From Chara braunii (taxonomy: Eukaryota; Streptophyta; Charophyceae; Charales; Characeae), in assembly GCA_003427395.1 (NCBI GenBank), contig BFEA01000446.1, positions 752,980-784,084 on the forward strand: a stretch of DNA of 31,105 bases, written 5' to 3'. Positions 9,699-18,807 of this stretch are shown one piece after another. The translations under genes and the position numbers were made by a program. The notes under the pieces were generated by a model, which searched no databases, was not told the origin of the DNA, and saw only the letters and a program-made list of their open reading frames with translations. Numbering within the stretch: position 1 is the stretch's first letter; each line of letters opens with the position of its first letter.

Positions 9699-10927
9699 GG
9701 ACTACAACACTGTGCAATGTCTACACTAGATCATTCTAGATGCCTACCGCAGCTTAGTGCACGGACCAACTATTTAGTGGTGGCTTTTTTTGGAACAGAT
9801 CTCATTTGGGGTCAACAGGTAAGTCAGATTCCTATTGTCAATACTATTTTTAGTAAGATTAGTTCTCAAACAGAGGAAGCATCAGGAATAAACAATATTC
9901 TAAACTAATGCTGTCTGTCAGATGTCACATGGCTGTCCATCTATCTAATTCAAAAATAAAAATAATGTTGGCTGACTGGGTCTGTTCATAGCATGGAATT
10001 AAAACCCGAACTTATCACCTGGAACCTACCCCTCCCTTTGTTTTTCTCAAAGTCACGGTGTCACGTTTCTTCGCATCAGAAGCCAAGCGTGTCTCAAAGG
10101 TGTGCAATCCGGTCCCACCCCTGTGCCCCGGGTTATCGTCGAGCAAGGCAGCCACAACACTCTTATTTACCCTCGTACGCCGACGAGCCTTCCACTCGGA
10201 TGATCTGGCTGATCAAGAGGCAATTTAACGTCCGCCCCGAAGTGACATCAGGAATTATTTTACGTCGCAGCAGGACGACGATCACAACCAGATCAGAGCC
10301 GAGTCCCCAGCCAGAAATGTTTATAGACGGTCTGGTAAGCGTCTGTAGAGGCTGCCATACTCGAGTTAACCCCCTATCATGCGCAAGCAGCAGAACCAAT
10401 GACTTGCAGCGAAGCATGCGTGTACTACACCCAGTGTGTTGGCATGGTGACCGTGACCCAGTGCTTCGTCCAGGGCCCTTCAAGAAGCTCCGCCCGTCTT
10501 CTCCCAAGATGCTCCACGTGAACAATCACGACTCTCAAGGTTGAGCGCACTCCACACCTCACAATGAGAGGACTCTCAAGACAGAACTCACAACCTCACG
10601 GTAAGAAGTGATGAAGAGGGTAGATAAGGTTAAGAGCAACGTTCCTCGTTCATGCTGCCCCCAACCACAGAGATAATCTCACCAGATGACCTGAAGATGA
10701 TTGCGATGACCAGTCACAGCATCGGCACAACCAGCATCTCGCCGTTCCACCTCAGCCTCAATCACCCAACCAGATAGTTCTCATCACACTGCGAACACCC
10801 AATATTTACACCTTAGCCTTTCAGGCGATGCCCCTCACCACCTGGGTCGCCTTCACACTCGTCTCCACCCTCCTCACTACACACCACTTACGGCCAAACT
10901 CTCCCAGCAGACCGCATGTATGTACCG
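9699..10927 (-). other. Gypsy 5' leader, no domain recognised
   Basis: About 1.2 kb between the gag start and the N run. In element sense this is the untranslated leader, where the primer binding site and packaging signals would be found. Frames at 9993-10544 (+) and 10163-10525 (-) show no recognisable domain. No complement of initiator tRNA-Met (TGGTATCAGAGC type) was seen, so the primer binding site is probably inside the N run. A nested insertion in the leader cannot be excluded. Confidence 0.55.
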
Positions 10928-11042
10928 NNNNNNNNNNNNNNNNNNNNNNNNNNNNNNNNNNNNNNNNNNNNNNNNNNNNNNNNNNNNNNNNNNNNNNNNN
11001 NNNNNNNNNNNNNNNNNNNNNNNNNNNNNNNNNNNNNNNNNN
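10928..11042. other. Assembly gap (N run)
   Basis: 115 consecutive Ns. By comparison with the other LTR, only about the last four bases of the 5' LTR are missing. The gap therefore mostly hides the start of the internal region. Confidence 0.99.
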
Positions 11043-11822
11043 AATGCTGAAGTAGTCCCATCATCATCAGCGAAGAACCAGAGTTGATATCCTATTGGCG
11101 CTCGGCGCCCAGACTACATGTGGCAGATCCTATCTAGCCTATACTATGAAGCAGAATGATGACATCAACAGCGTTCCCGAAGTACGAGCATATGGCGACC
11201 AATGTCGCACGCTTCAGCACCAGGTATGTCTTACGCTACCCTCACAACCTCGTTCCCCAACTCACAGATGCCACTAGCACCCAAGGACCACCCTGCGNTT
11301 CACCCAGCATACAGCAGCGCAGCTTGGCTATGGCTGCGTGCTCCCTCCCTACTCGCCCGTGAGAGCGTGAGTGCCAGCCAGCCAGCAGATAGCGCACCAG
11401 CGCTCGCGCAGCATGCAGCCAGCACCCGAATGGCGAATGAGAGGCAGGCCCTTTCCTATATCGAAGTGGCCTGCCTGCGTCCAGTCCAGGAAGCTTCCAG
11501 TAGGCCCCGGTAGCCTGAGGCCCAGTCACGAGGAAAGCAGGCCTTGGGCCTGAAGTGGTTGCATGCGCCCAACTGCTTTCGGCCTGTGTTCGGCCCGGTA
11601 CCTGAATCCAGCCCAGGGCCTGTTCTTCGTACATTCACACAGGCGGCCCAGGGCCTGGGTTCATTCAACCAACTGGCGCTGCGCAACTGCCTGAATTTTC
11701 CCCAATGCGGGGTACCCTGAAAAAAACGAGGCCTGAAGGGCCTGTCGTGCCTGCCTTCACTTAGGGCGACCGACCTTGCTGCAAATAGGGCCCCGTAGGG
11801 GCTAAGCGGGCGTAGCCTCGCA
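11043..11822 (-). repeat. 5' LTR of the gypsy element
   Basis: Near-identical partner of 3261-4038, with its outer end at 11822 (TGCGAGG on the minus strand). About six substitutions and one 2-nt indel were counted by eye. All but one fall in the outermost 150 bp of the LTR. An undetermined base occurs at the equivalent position in both copies (3516 and 11298). Confidence 0.92.
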
Positions 11823-12334
11823 CGTGCATGAGCCGGCGTTATAGTTTACATAAACGGGTTGTCTCTTGGATTGGTGTAGCCATGTATGAGTCGGAGAGAA
11901 CAAAGAAGAGAGAGGTAAGGAGATGGTGGACTTCAATCAAATTGGGGTGAATGTCCTTTGACACCGGCACCAGGTGTGTTGGCACGTGTTCTATTGATTT
12001 TCACATTAGGGTGACTTGATGGTTGTGTGTGCAGCGAATGGGAGGCCATCAGATCGAGAGCATTGGCCGGGAGCCTTACTGTTGTCTGGCCATCCTGGTT
12101 GGCGGAGTGCACTAGAAAACGAATGTCCGTCGACATCAGAGAAGAGCACCGTGTGCCGCTGAAGTTCCTGACTGGTTTGTGTTCTTCCCATGGCTCCCTA
12201 CCATCTGCTACCTACTTCTCTCAGGTGCTCTCATTATTCATTTTGAATCCCAACACTTTTCCTAAGTTCTCAACATTTTTCCTAAGTTCTCTAGTCAATG
12301 GAGCCCTGTTAGGCTTGGTGACTTGTTGGCTGCT
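11823..12334. other. No gene recognised
   Basis: Right flank of the retrotransposon. Overlapping short frames on both strands lack recognisable motifs. Confidence 0.5.
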
Positions 12335-12560
12335 CCCACTCCTACTTCCACTCCCACTCCCACTCCCACTCGCACTCCCGCTCCCACTTTCACTCCCACT
12401 CCTGCCACCACTACCACTACCACTACCACTACCACCTGTTCCACTACCACTACTGCTACCACTACTACCACTACTACCACTACTACCACTACTACCACTA
12501 CTACCACTACTACCACTACTACCACTACTACCACTACTACTACCACTGCTGCTATGACCA
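12335..12560. repeat. G-poor (CCACTC)n and (ACCACTACT)n minisatellite
   Basis: Begins as CCACTC hexamer variants, passes through ACCACT units and becomes a regular 9-bp ACCACTACT array (about 12456-12545). The + strand is almost free of G. Frames over it encode only poly-Leu/Pro, poly-Thr or poly-Val and are artefacts of the repeat. Confidence 0.93.
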
Positions 12561-14004
12561 CTACTACCACCCCAATTACTGCCATGGCTGCCATAACTGC
12601 CATCACCACCACTGAAGCTATCACAAGAAGTGCTACTACAAGGGCGCCTACTGCCATCACTACTGCTACGATTGCCACCACCATTGCTACTATGACTAGT
12701 ATCTCCTTCGTCCTCCCACTCCTTCCTCCTACTCCTCCTACTCTTCCCGTCTCATTCCTCTTGCTGGTTCTTTTGTGTCATCACTATGACTCCTGCGGTT
12801 GCTTCTGCTCATAATCTGTCTTGGAGCTTGTCCACAATCTGCGCTTGGCAGTGCCGGGGGAGATGAAGGTGGTAGTTAGTTAAACCACCAGTTCCTTCCC
12901 CAGCTATTCTGTTCTGACGTGGCGGTTAACCTACGACGTTAACGGGGGCTCGGCCCACCTCGGAAGGAAAAGGCTGGCAGTGCAAGACAAAACGGAACTA
13001 TCTTGTGTCCTGTGCTGGTTCATTTCTTTTGGTGTGCAGGAGAGATGAGGGTCGGGAAAAGAGGCTCGGACGGGCTGGTGGTTTGAAACAATAAGAAAGT
13101 CAAGTCAGGCCCCTTGTGTGCTCTTCCTCTCGTGTCCTCGGATTAGAACACAAGCAAAGTGAACCTTGGCAGCGTTGTAGGGCCCCTAAGCCATGAAAGT
13201 CAGGAAATGCTGCACTTGATGCCTATGGACATTGGGGCGTGCAGTCAAAGTTGCATAGGTCTGGATGCTCTTGAGCAGAGTGAAATGTCTGCCAGCCAAG
13301 GGGTCTGGATGGTCCTGATTGCCACTTCCCCCACCCCCCCCTCCTTTTGTCATGTTGGAATTCTAAGGCACTAACTTGGGGAAGTGATAGGTATTTTACA
13401 GTCAAGTTTCTGTCTCGCGAACCTGGTCTGCATTTCGGCTAAAGTTCTTATAATGGCTGTGCACAGCTGCAGTCCACGTATGCTTGATCAATACCATAGC
13501 AAAGTCCTGGTGGCCACTTCGGCGGTTGGCAGTTGGCGGCCATCTTCTGGGGCTGCACAGAATTTGCAGTACGCAGCTGTACACCTACTTGCCAAGTACT
13601 TGGCAATTTTTTGCTCTGAAAATTGCTGGCAAAGAAATTCTGGAAAAAAAAAACAGGGGCATCGATTGAGTGCTGAATCTGCTGATCTTATCGTGCTTTT
13701 CTTTTTTTCGGAAAAAAAATTGAAAGGAAAAACAAAGAACAAATTCCGGAAAAAAAATTACGGTGCTAAAACATTGCATACTTTTGCTCCCTGCTGCCAT
13801 CAGGAGGACCAAAACCCTTTGACTTGGTGCTCCAGGCTCGGAAAAATGTGCCGGTTTGGTCACTTAGCTTTGAGGAGATTGGTCGTTGAACGATGCCCCA
13901 AAGAACACAATTTTTCACTGAGGCACTGAACAGTGCCCCCTTTTTTTCTGAGAAAATGTAACTGGACATCTGTTTGCAAATTGGCAATAATCTGTTTGTT
14001 ACCT
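12561..14004. other. No gene recognised; scattered repeat fragments
   Basis: Short frames such as 13384-13929 have no recognisable domain and run through A/T homopolymers. A word starting GTTAAACCACCAG at 12879 resembles the inverted-repeat arm of the MITE at 23058-23263. 13061-13084 (GGCTCGGACGGGCTGGTGGT) resembles the head of the dimeric tRNA-like SINE. Confidence 0.45.
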
Positions 14005-14163
14005 ATGGGTTCGAACCCCCGACTGGTTGATCAGCATCCACTGCTTGACACATTCCTCACAGCTCAGCTAACTGCAGAGATCGGGGTTGGAACTCGAGCG
14101 ATTTGATCTGACGAGTGACTGGAGAGCCATTGGCATTAAACCACCGGACCGTCCGAGCCTCTT
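14005..14163 (-). mobile_element. Dimeric tRNA-like SINE, copy 1
   Basis: Minus-strand sequence contains two consecutive tRNA-like modules. Module 1 has an A-box-like GTCCGGTGGTTTAA (14149-14136) and a degenerate B-box CGAGTTCCAACCCC (14096-14083). Module 2 has GTTAGCTGAGCTG (14072-14060) and a near-perfect B-box GGGTTCGAACCC (within 14007-14020). Spacing of about 40-50 nt inside each module fits tRNA geometry. SINEs of this kind carry an internal RNA polymerase III promoter and rely on LINE enzymes. No clear 3' tail was located, so only the head is delimited. Confidence 0.6.
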
Positions 14164-14319
14164 TTTTTTCTGGATACCTAGACCCCTTCGCTACTGGCGA
14201 AGTAGCCAGTGCTTTCCTGTTATCAGGTCTCTTTCGAGTTAGGCAGGCACTATGGGTCCTCTGACTTTGAGGAAAAAAATCATTTGACAGGATCTCGCTG
14301 GTATCACCTATAGGCTGTA

Positions 14320-14575
14320 GCGCTTGGATATGTCGTTTAGTCGTCTGTCCCCAATACGATAGGTGATCTGCACCCAAGTCGTAAAAATATTTGTGTTAGG
14401 AATCAAATTATCCTTCGGCCTAGCTTTCAAGTTTCCAGTGGTACATGAGGCGTATAATGCATTGCTGAAAAAATGCCTGTAATTATCTGGATGACCAAAC
14501 AAATACCAGCAAGAGATCCAAAAACCCACCAATAGCAGAGATTGCTAGGACTAAGTAAGATGCGATTTGATTTGT
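14320..14575 (-). pseudogene. cob: Mitochondrial cytochrome b (cob) insertion (NUMT)
   Basis: Minus-strand translation (14566-14442) gives [18 protein letters not shown], then [18 protein letters not shown]. This is the first transmembrane region of mitochondrial cytochrome b, which normally reads SNLSYWWGFGSLAG and AMHYTPHV. Substitutions at conserved positions and loss of frame on both sides mark it as dead. After the HV codons the sequence GTACCACTGGAAACTTGAAA does not continue cob protein. It resembles the 5' end of a group II intron (GTGCGAC-type start), which would imply transfer of intron-containing mitochondrial DNA. The cob identity is strong; the intron part is inference. Confidence 0.8.
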
Positions 14576-14815
14576 AGTACATGGGAAAAAACCCGGTCCG
14601 GATCTTGTCTTCACTGGGGATGTGTTTGATGGACGGATTTCTCCTGCCTGCCCATGCCTGCCGAACTGGTGCGGCTCGTGATGTGCCAGGCGATGCTAGC
14701 CTTTTCCGTCCGGTAGGCCCGGCCTGCGATTTTGCTCCCCCCAGGTTAAACTCCATGTTGAAACACAATAGCTGGGAAGCAGACTGGCGGTTTAATGTTT
14801 TACATTGGGAGTTTG

Positions 14816-14917
14816 AACTTTGAACCCCCTTGTTGATCAGCATTAGCTGGCTGACAAATTGCTCACAGCTCTCAGCTAACTGCAGAGTACCGGTGTTGGA
14901 ACTTGAATCATCTCATC
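14816..14917 (-). mobile_element. Dimeric tRNA-like SINE, copy 2 (truncated)
   Basis: Aligns with 14008-14110: the same GTTGATCAGCAT, CTCAGCTAACTGCAGAG and GGTTGGAACT-like words in the same order and orientation. It keeps module 2 and the 3' half of module 1. The head of module 1 is missing, and the copy ends just before the inferred exon at 14928. Confidence 0.65.
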
Positions 14918-14927
14918 TCGCGTTCAG

Positions 14928-15562
14928 GAAGTGCGCTGCCAGTCTGGCAAGGGAGGCGTGAAGATGGACGAGGTGGGGAGTCAAGTACAAGGTTGACCAG
15001 ACGGAATGGGACGGTTGCGGCAAGCTATCTGTCCGAGGACAGTGGTTCAGGGGCGGGCCGGTCTGCCATGAGCAGCATTGAGCAAGGCGAACTGTATGCA
15101 GAAGGAAAGGAGAACGTCGAGCGTCCGCAAGAACTAGGCCGTCATGCGGAAGGCGCAGGAGTTCACGGAGGGGCGTTTGTGCAGAGAGGGAGGGAAACAG
15201 ATGCGTGTGTGCTGGTAGATGGAAGTCAGGGTGGGCGCTGTGGTACCAGAGGAGGCGGGAACGGGAGAGGAGACAAGAAGATGGTTATGGACGACAGTCG
15301 AGGAGGGGTGATGGGTGGGAGAGCACAAAATGTGCTCTCACGTCAGGGTAGCACAGGACATGACAATACCTCTGTGCCTGGTGTACCGATCAGAGTAGAT
15401 GCCAGCAAGGTGGGACCAGCCTCGGGGACATCCCGTCAAGTATGTTCGGCAGTAGGCAGAGCGGTAGAGAAGACCGTGGACGAGCCTGTTCCATCCCCAC
15501 CATCCTCCAACTTTCTGTTTGCCAACATGGTTTTCTTCCTCAAGAAGATGGACCAGAAAGAG
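14928..15562 (+). CDS. BRCT-domain gene, exon A (linker plus start of a BRCT domain)
   Basis: One open frame runs from the first possible acceptor (TTCAG at 14923-14927) to a donor GAG|GTAACC after 15562, phase 0. Most of the exon encodes Gly/Arg/Ser-rich sequence typical of disordered linkers between BRCT domains. Its last residues, SNFLFANMVFFLKKMDQKE, form the first strand of a BRCT fold and make sense only when joined to the exon at 22100. The acceptor is the least certain boundary because the ORF is open a little further upstream. Upstream exons must exist but were not identified. BRCT domains bind phosphoproteins in DNA damage and replication checkpoints. Confidence 0.65.
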
Positions 15563-15639
15563 GTAACCATTCTGCAAAGACCTTTTCCAGGTTTTCTTTC
15601 CCCCTTTTCTTTTCCTCCTCTTCCTTTATTTCTTTCTTC

Positions 15640-15890
15640 TTTTTCTTTTTTTTTTGCACAATAAAGTTGAATAAACAGGGCCTTACGGTCCCAGCTCCAG
15701 ATCCATACTGGGGAGCATCAGTGCGGTTCTTTTTCTTCCGGCAAGTCATAAAATACAATGATTCATACACACGCGCTTTCTTCCATCTGTTCGAAGGACC
15801 CCTGACCAGCATTGATTGCTCTGGAGTCCAAACACTTGGAGGATTGACTGTCAGCTTGCCATTCCTCTACTAATCCTCTCTGCTCCTGTT
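15640..15890 (-). mobile_element. LINE-tail/SINE-like retroposon, copy 2
   Basis: On the minus strand, matches 21600-21816 closely: GGCAAGCTGACAGTCAATCC, CAATCAATGCTGGTCAGG, then GACTTGCCGG and GGAGCTGGGACCGTAAGG-like words in the same order, ending in an A-rich tail (T-rich on +, 15637-15660). About 250 bp, no internal ORF. Confidence 0.75.
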
Positions 15891-15918
15891 TTACCTTCGC
15901 TGCCATATTTAACCTCTC

Positions 15919-16096
15919 CTTTTTTTTTTTTTTTTTGTAGGGCGATGGCCATGAGATATCATCATCGAACTGATCGGCCCTAGGTAATTCAGAATTGTAG
16001 TATTTCACTCGTCTGCTTCCAGTGGAGTTTGAAGTCGGGTCTGTATTTCAAAAGTTCAGGGGTGTACCAACTGAGCTAGGCCAGTTGGTAAGACCT
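15919..16096 (-). mobile_element. tRNA-headed SINE with poly(A) tail
   Basis: Minus strand starts with CTGGCCTAGCTCAGTTGGTA, an excellent tRNA D-arm/A-box. After 45-50 nt it has CCCGACTTCAAACTCC, a weaker T-arm/B-box. A body of about 90 bp then ends in a 16-bp A run (15920-15935 as T on +). The acceptor stem does not pair and the anticodon stem is broken, so it is not a working tRNA gene. It looks like a tRNA-derived SINE of about 178 bp, mobilised by a LINE. Confidence 0.7.
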
Positions 16097-16247
16097 TTCC
16101 CGTGTTTGTTCAATTTTGTGACATTTTTGTCTGCTTATCATGACTACGATTCCGGTACCGATGCCAGGACAGTCACTGTCCATGGCCTGGAAGCTGGACA
16201 TATGCAGCCCTGTCGCGAGAGTGATTGAAAATGCTTTTCTTTTTTTG

Positions 16248-16300
16248 CTGATCGGAACAGATACTACACTTGACCTTAGCCTAAAGGCCAAGAAAGGTAT
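16248..16300 (-). pseudogene. U2 snRNA 5' fragment (retropseudogene)
   Basis: The minus strand starts exactly with ATACCTTTCTTGGCC, the 5' end of plant-type U2. It continues through GGCTAAGGTCAAGTG and the branch-point recognition word GTAGTATCTGTTC to GATCAG, about 53 nt with roughly five mismatches to the U2 sequence known to me. It then stops in an A-rich stretch (AAAAAAAG). A complete 5' end, a truncated 3' end and an A tail fit a LINE-made retrocopy rather than a U2 gene. Confidence 0.85.
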
Positions 16301-16379
16301 GAAAAAAAAATAAAAATTTTTGTTTTAAAATTTGTTTTTCAGAACAAAATTGCAAGGATTTTGACTCCTTGCCTGGGTC

Positions 16380-17009
16380 TTTCTGGTCAACCTGCGGCCC
16401 CTTCGAGTTTCCATGGGTGCGCGGGAGGGTTTTCCACGAGTCTGCGGGCCCTGGGAACAATCTGCACTGTAGTGTGTGTGCCCACGAGGCCCTCACTGGG
16501 CGACACGTCGCATGCTGGCTCTCAACCAATGACAGTGCAGCAAACAGAGTGCGCCACGTTGCATGCCTGGGCCACCTCAACTGTTGGCAGTTTCAGATAC
16601 CGGGTCCTGGCGTAAGGCTTGAGGGATCCAGCCAGTCTGAGCTCTTTCCATATGGGAAAGAGCAGCGAGCCCTCCAGACATTCAGTCTGGAGTCCACCTT
16701 GCAGCAGTGCTGCCTCGTTGGTTGTCGGTGGGTGATGGTGGGTCTTCAGCAGAGGGAGACGCTGACTGTGGGGGGCAGGATATGAGGTGGAGAGAGAGGG
16801 AAGATACACGTACCTGATTTGTACGCTGTGGTCTGCATGAGCGACTTCGTTATGTATATTGGTCTTCAGCTGGAGTGTTTCCTGGTTGCGACTTCACAGT
16901 CTAGGCTTGTATAGGTGCTTGGTAGTGGTAGGTTGGGCGCTAAGCCCCATTTGAGAAGAGAGAGGGTGGATACATTGTTGATGGTGGCGAGTTGGGGCTG
17001 ACATTGACA
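16380..17009 (+). mobile_element. Diverged LTR related to the gypsy LTR family
   Basis: Shares ordered words with the LTR at 28300-29153: GAGCTCTTTCCATATGGGAA, then near 16930-17009 GGTTGGGCGCTAAGC, GATGGTGGCGAG and a terminal TGACATTGACA. The 5' boundary is unclear; a TGCGAGG start was not found. Probably an old solo or truncated LTR. Confidence 0.5.
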
Positions 17010-17488
17010 TTAGATCGGGACATCCTGACGCAGTTCCAACTGTCAAATAACTGTGTCCCGATGGTCCTGGTGTGTGGGTCTGCTGTAGCCATGGTAACTG
17101 TTTTTTTTTTTAAATTTCAACAAGAATAGGTTTAGTATTCTTGGTATCTTATGAGTCTATGGGCCTCGCGCCACCACTCCTAAAAGTAATTGGACTGGAT
17201 GGTAGACCAGGACGACCTGATACATTGAACCTCTAATGGGTCCAGATACACGAAAGGAGGAGTGGGTCCCTATGACTTGTGTAAAGAACATCTGAAGATT
17301 GTGAACTGTGCCAGCATTATTCATGGGGAGAGGTCACAGACTTGTCAATTTCCTTTGGTGCCACATGTGATGTTTTCATACCTGTTTGTTCAATTCATGT
17401 ACTCCATGCTTGGTCACTTTATCAACCAGGAGTGGTAGTCGGCTATGTTTACGTTTCTCTCCCCGCTCCTCGCCCCCTTCGTACTTCG

Positions 17489-17489
<1 letters not shown>
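17010..17489. other. Intronic DNA, nothing recognised
   Basis: No element end, RNA or exon signature was seen. It lies between the old LTR and the TC microsatellite. Confidence 0.4.

Positions 17490-17558
<69 letters not shown>
17490..17558. repeat. (CT)n microsatellite
   Basis: About 34 CT units. It directly follows, in element sense, the A-rich end of the retroposon copy at 17560-17760, so it may have grown from that tail. Confidence 0.97.
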
Positions 17559-17559
<1 letters not shown>

Positions 17560-17561
<2 letters not shown>

Positions 17562-17760
17562 GTAATAACAAAAAACAGAACGTGATGGTTCTGGATCCTT
17601 CCCATTCTGGGGAGCATCAGGCTGGTTCCTATTCCACCGGCAAGTAAGAGAAGATTACAAGTAGTTACACTCCTCCCCATTATGGGTGGGCGGCCTGAGT
17701 GGACAGCATTGATTACTTCCCGAAGGAAGGATATACCACCCCTCACCCCTGCCTAAGTTA
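17560..17760 (-). mobile_element. LINE-tail/SINE-like retroposon, copy 3
   Basis: Contains the family core (CTTGCCGGTGGAATAGGAAC, then GATGCTCCCCAGAATGGG on the minus strand) and a short A-rich end next to the CT repeat. Its upstream half is closest to copy 1 (1600-1829). Confidence 0.65.
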
Positions 17761-17912
17761 GCCTATACGACTTCCCCAAGGGTGGTTGCGAGCCTGTGTT
17801 CTACTACCTCTGCTTGTTTTGTACAGTAACTATGGGAGACCTAGCTGTTGTTTGGCTATCAGTTATACCCTCAGTAGTGCCACTATAATCTGAATACTTA
17901 CTCTCTTGCTAC

Positions 17913-17931
17913 CTAAAACCCTAAACCCTAG
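17913..17931 (+). repeat. Short interstitial telomere-like motif
   Basis: Reads AAAACCCTAAACCCTAGC, two and a half CCCTAAA (TTTAGGG) units. A degenerate relative, TACCCTAATCCCTAG, lies at 18075-18089. Confidence 0.7.
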
Positions 17932-18121
17932 CAACGCTGTTCCGCTGTCACTCCTCTCAGCTGTTGGGCTGTCCGGTTTAGGTGGACAACTAGAGCAGTA
18001 CGGGGGGGGGTTCCTTGTTTCTAATCTTTTCAAATTCGCCCTTGCTAAATCTCTAACCCCAAGATTTTGCCAATACCCTAATCCCTAGATGGCTTGTATG
18101 AAAAAAAGGAAAAAATAAAAA

Positions 18122-18222
18122 AAGGAACTTTGGACTTTTTCTCCATTCCTGTGTTGTGCTTTCTCAGGGGCATGCCAATCTTCTCTGTACCGTTTTCGTT
18201 TCCCGTTGCTGTCCCATTCCCT
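18122..18222 (-). pseudogene. U6 snRNA pseudogene
   Basis: Minus strand contains GGGACA, then AACGGTACAGAGAAGATTGG, then CATGCCCCTGAGAAAGCAC, then AATGGAGAAAAAGTCCAAAG, matching the U6 order. The catalytic ACAGAGA box is intact. The conserved AGC triad that follows reads GGC, and the internal stem-loop and Sm-like end are altered, so a working gene is unlikely. A T-rich run follows the 3' end, as at U6 genes, and an AT-rich TTAAAAATTT lies about 30 bp upstream. The copy could therefore derive from a U6 locus rather than from reverse-transcribed RNA. Confidence 0.8.
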
Positions 18223-18807
18223 TTTTCTCTTTCATTGTAAATTTTTAATTTTTGTCTGCCGTTGGGAGTTTGGAGTTTTCCCTTCTTACTTTTTGGGATG
18301 TTGGGATGTCCTCCCAATTGTCAAACAGTCTGCAAAAGTTACAAGCTAACATCCAGACTTCTTCTGCCATCAGACTGACTAGAATCATTATGATGCTCTC
18401 CTGAATTTGTCGCAGAATCATAGATACTATGGATGAAGTTCAATGAACCATAAAGATATCCTCTACAAACTCACAGCTACTCTACTTATGCAACTACTCT
18501 TCTTCTCTTCTCTTACCGCTTAAAACTTACAGCGGTCCTCACTTGACGCCTCCGCAGGCCCAGGAGAAACCACGGGAGGGCGGGCGCAAGGCTCGCGGGG
18601 TGGTCCCGTGGCGTGCCCCGCGTGGTGCCGCACACGAATGTGAGGTGCGCCTCCGGGCGCCGCTGCGAGCAAGCGTTTTCTTTTTCTTTTGTTCGTTGCT
18701 CTCGTGATTCAGCTCCCATTTTTGTTGTTTCTTTTGTAGATTCATTTGCTTTTCGCAAGGGCAGACATCAGCACAGCAAATTCGTGATTCGTCGCCCGTT
18801 TTTGTCG
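18223..18807. other. Intronic DNA, nothing recognised
   Basis: The 18540-18690 part is GC-rich, unlike its neighbours, but shows no domain or repeat partner. Confidence 0.4.

Larger units (their letters stand above)
3257..11822 (-). mobile_element. Ty3/gypsy chromovirus, nearly complete
   Basis: Complete layout of a Ty3/gypsy element on the minus strand: LTR, long leader, gag, protease-RT-RNase H-integrase-chromodomain, polypurine tract, LTR. This domain order and the chromodomain after integrase place it among the chromoviruses. LTRs start TGCGAGG and end TTGTCA in element sense, with TG...CA termini. By eye the LTRs differ by about six substitutions and one 2-nt indel, so the insertion is fairly recent. 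Yet pol carries two in-frame stops and one frameshift, so this copy is not autonomous as assembled. Flanking bases (ATCAT left, CGTGC right) do not form a target duplication. A run of Ns (10928-11042) covers the inner end of the 5' LTR and the primer binding site. Confidence 0.93.

Noticed and set aside
9993-10544. 183-codon + frame and 120-codon - frame
   Set aside because: They lie in the gypsy leader, show no domain and have compositions unlike known element proteins.
12295-12814. Long poly-Thr, poly-Leu and poly-Val frames
   Set aside because: They are translations of the G-poor minisatellite in different frames, with no domain or flanking gene structure.
13384-13929. 181-codon + frame
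   Set aside because: Runs through A/T homopolymers, no domain, and antisense frames are equally open.
16022-16096. Functional tRNA gene on the minus strand
   Set aside because: Good D-arm, but acceptor and anticodon stems do not pair and a SINE body with poly(A) follows.
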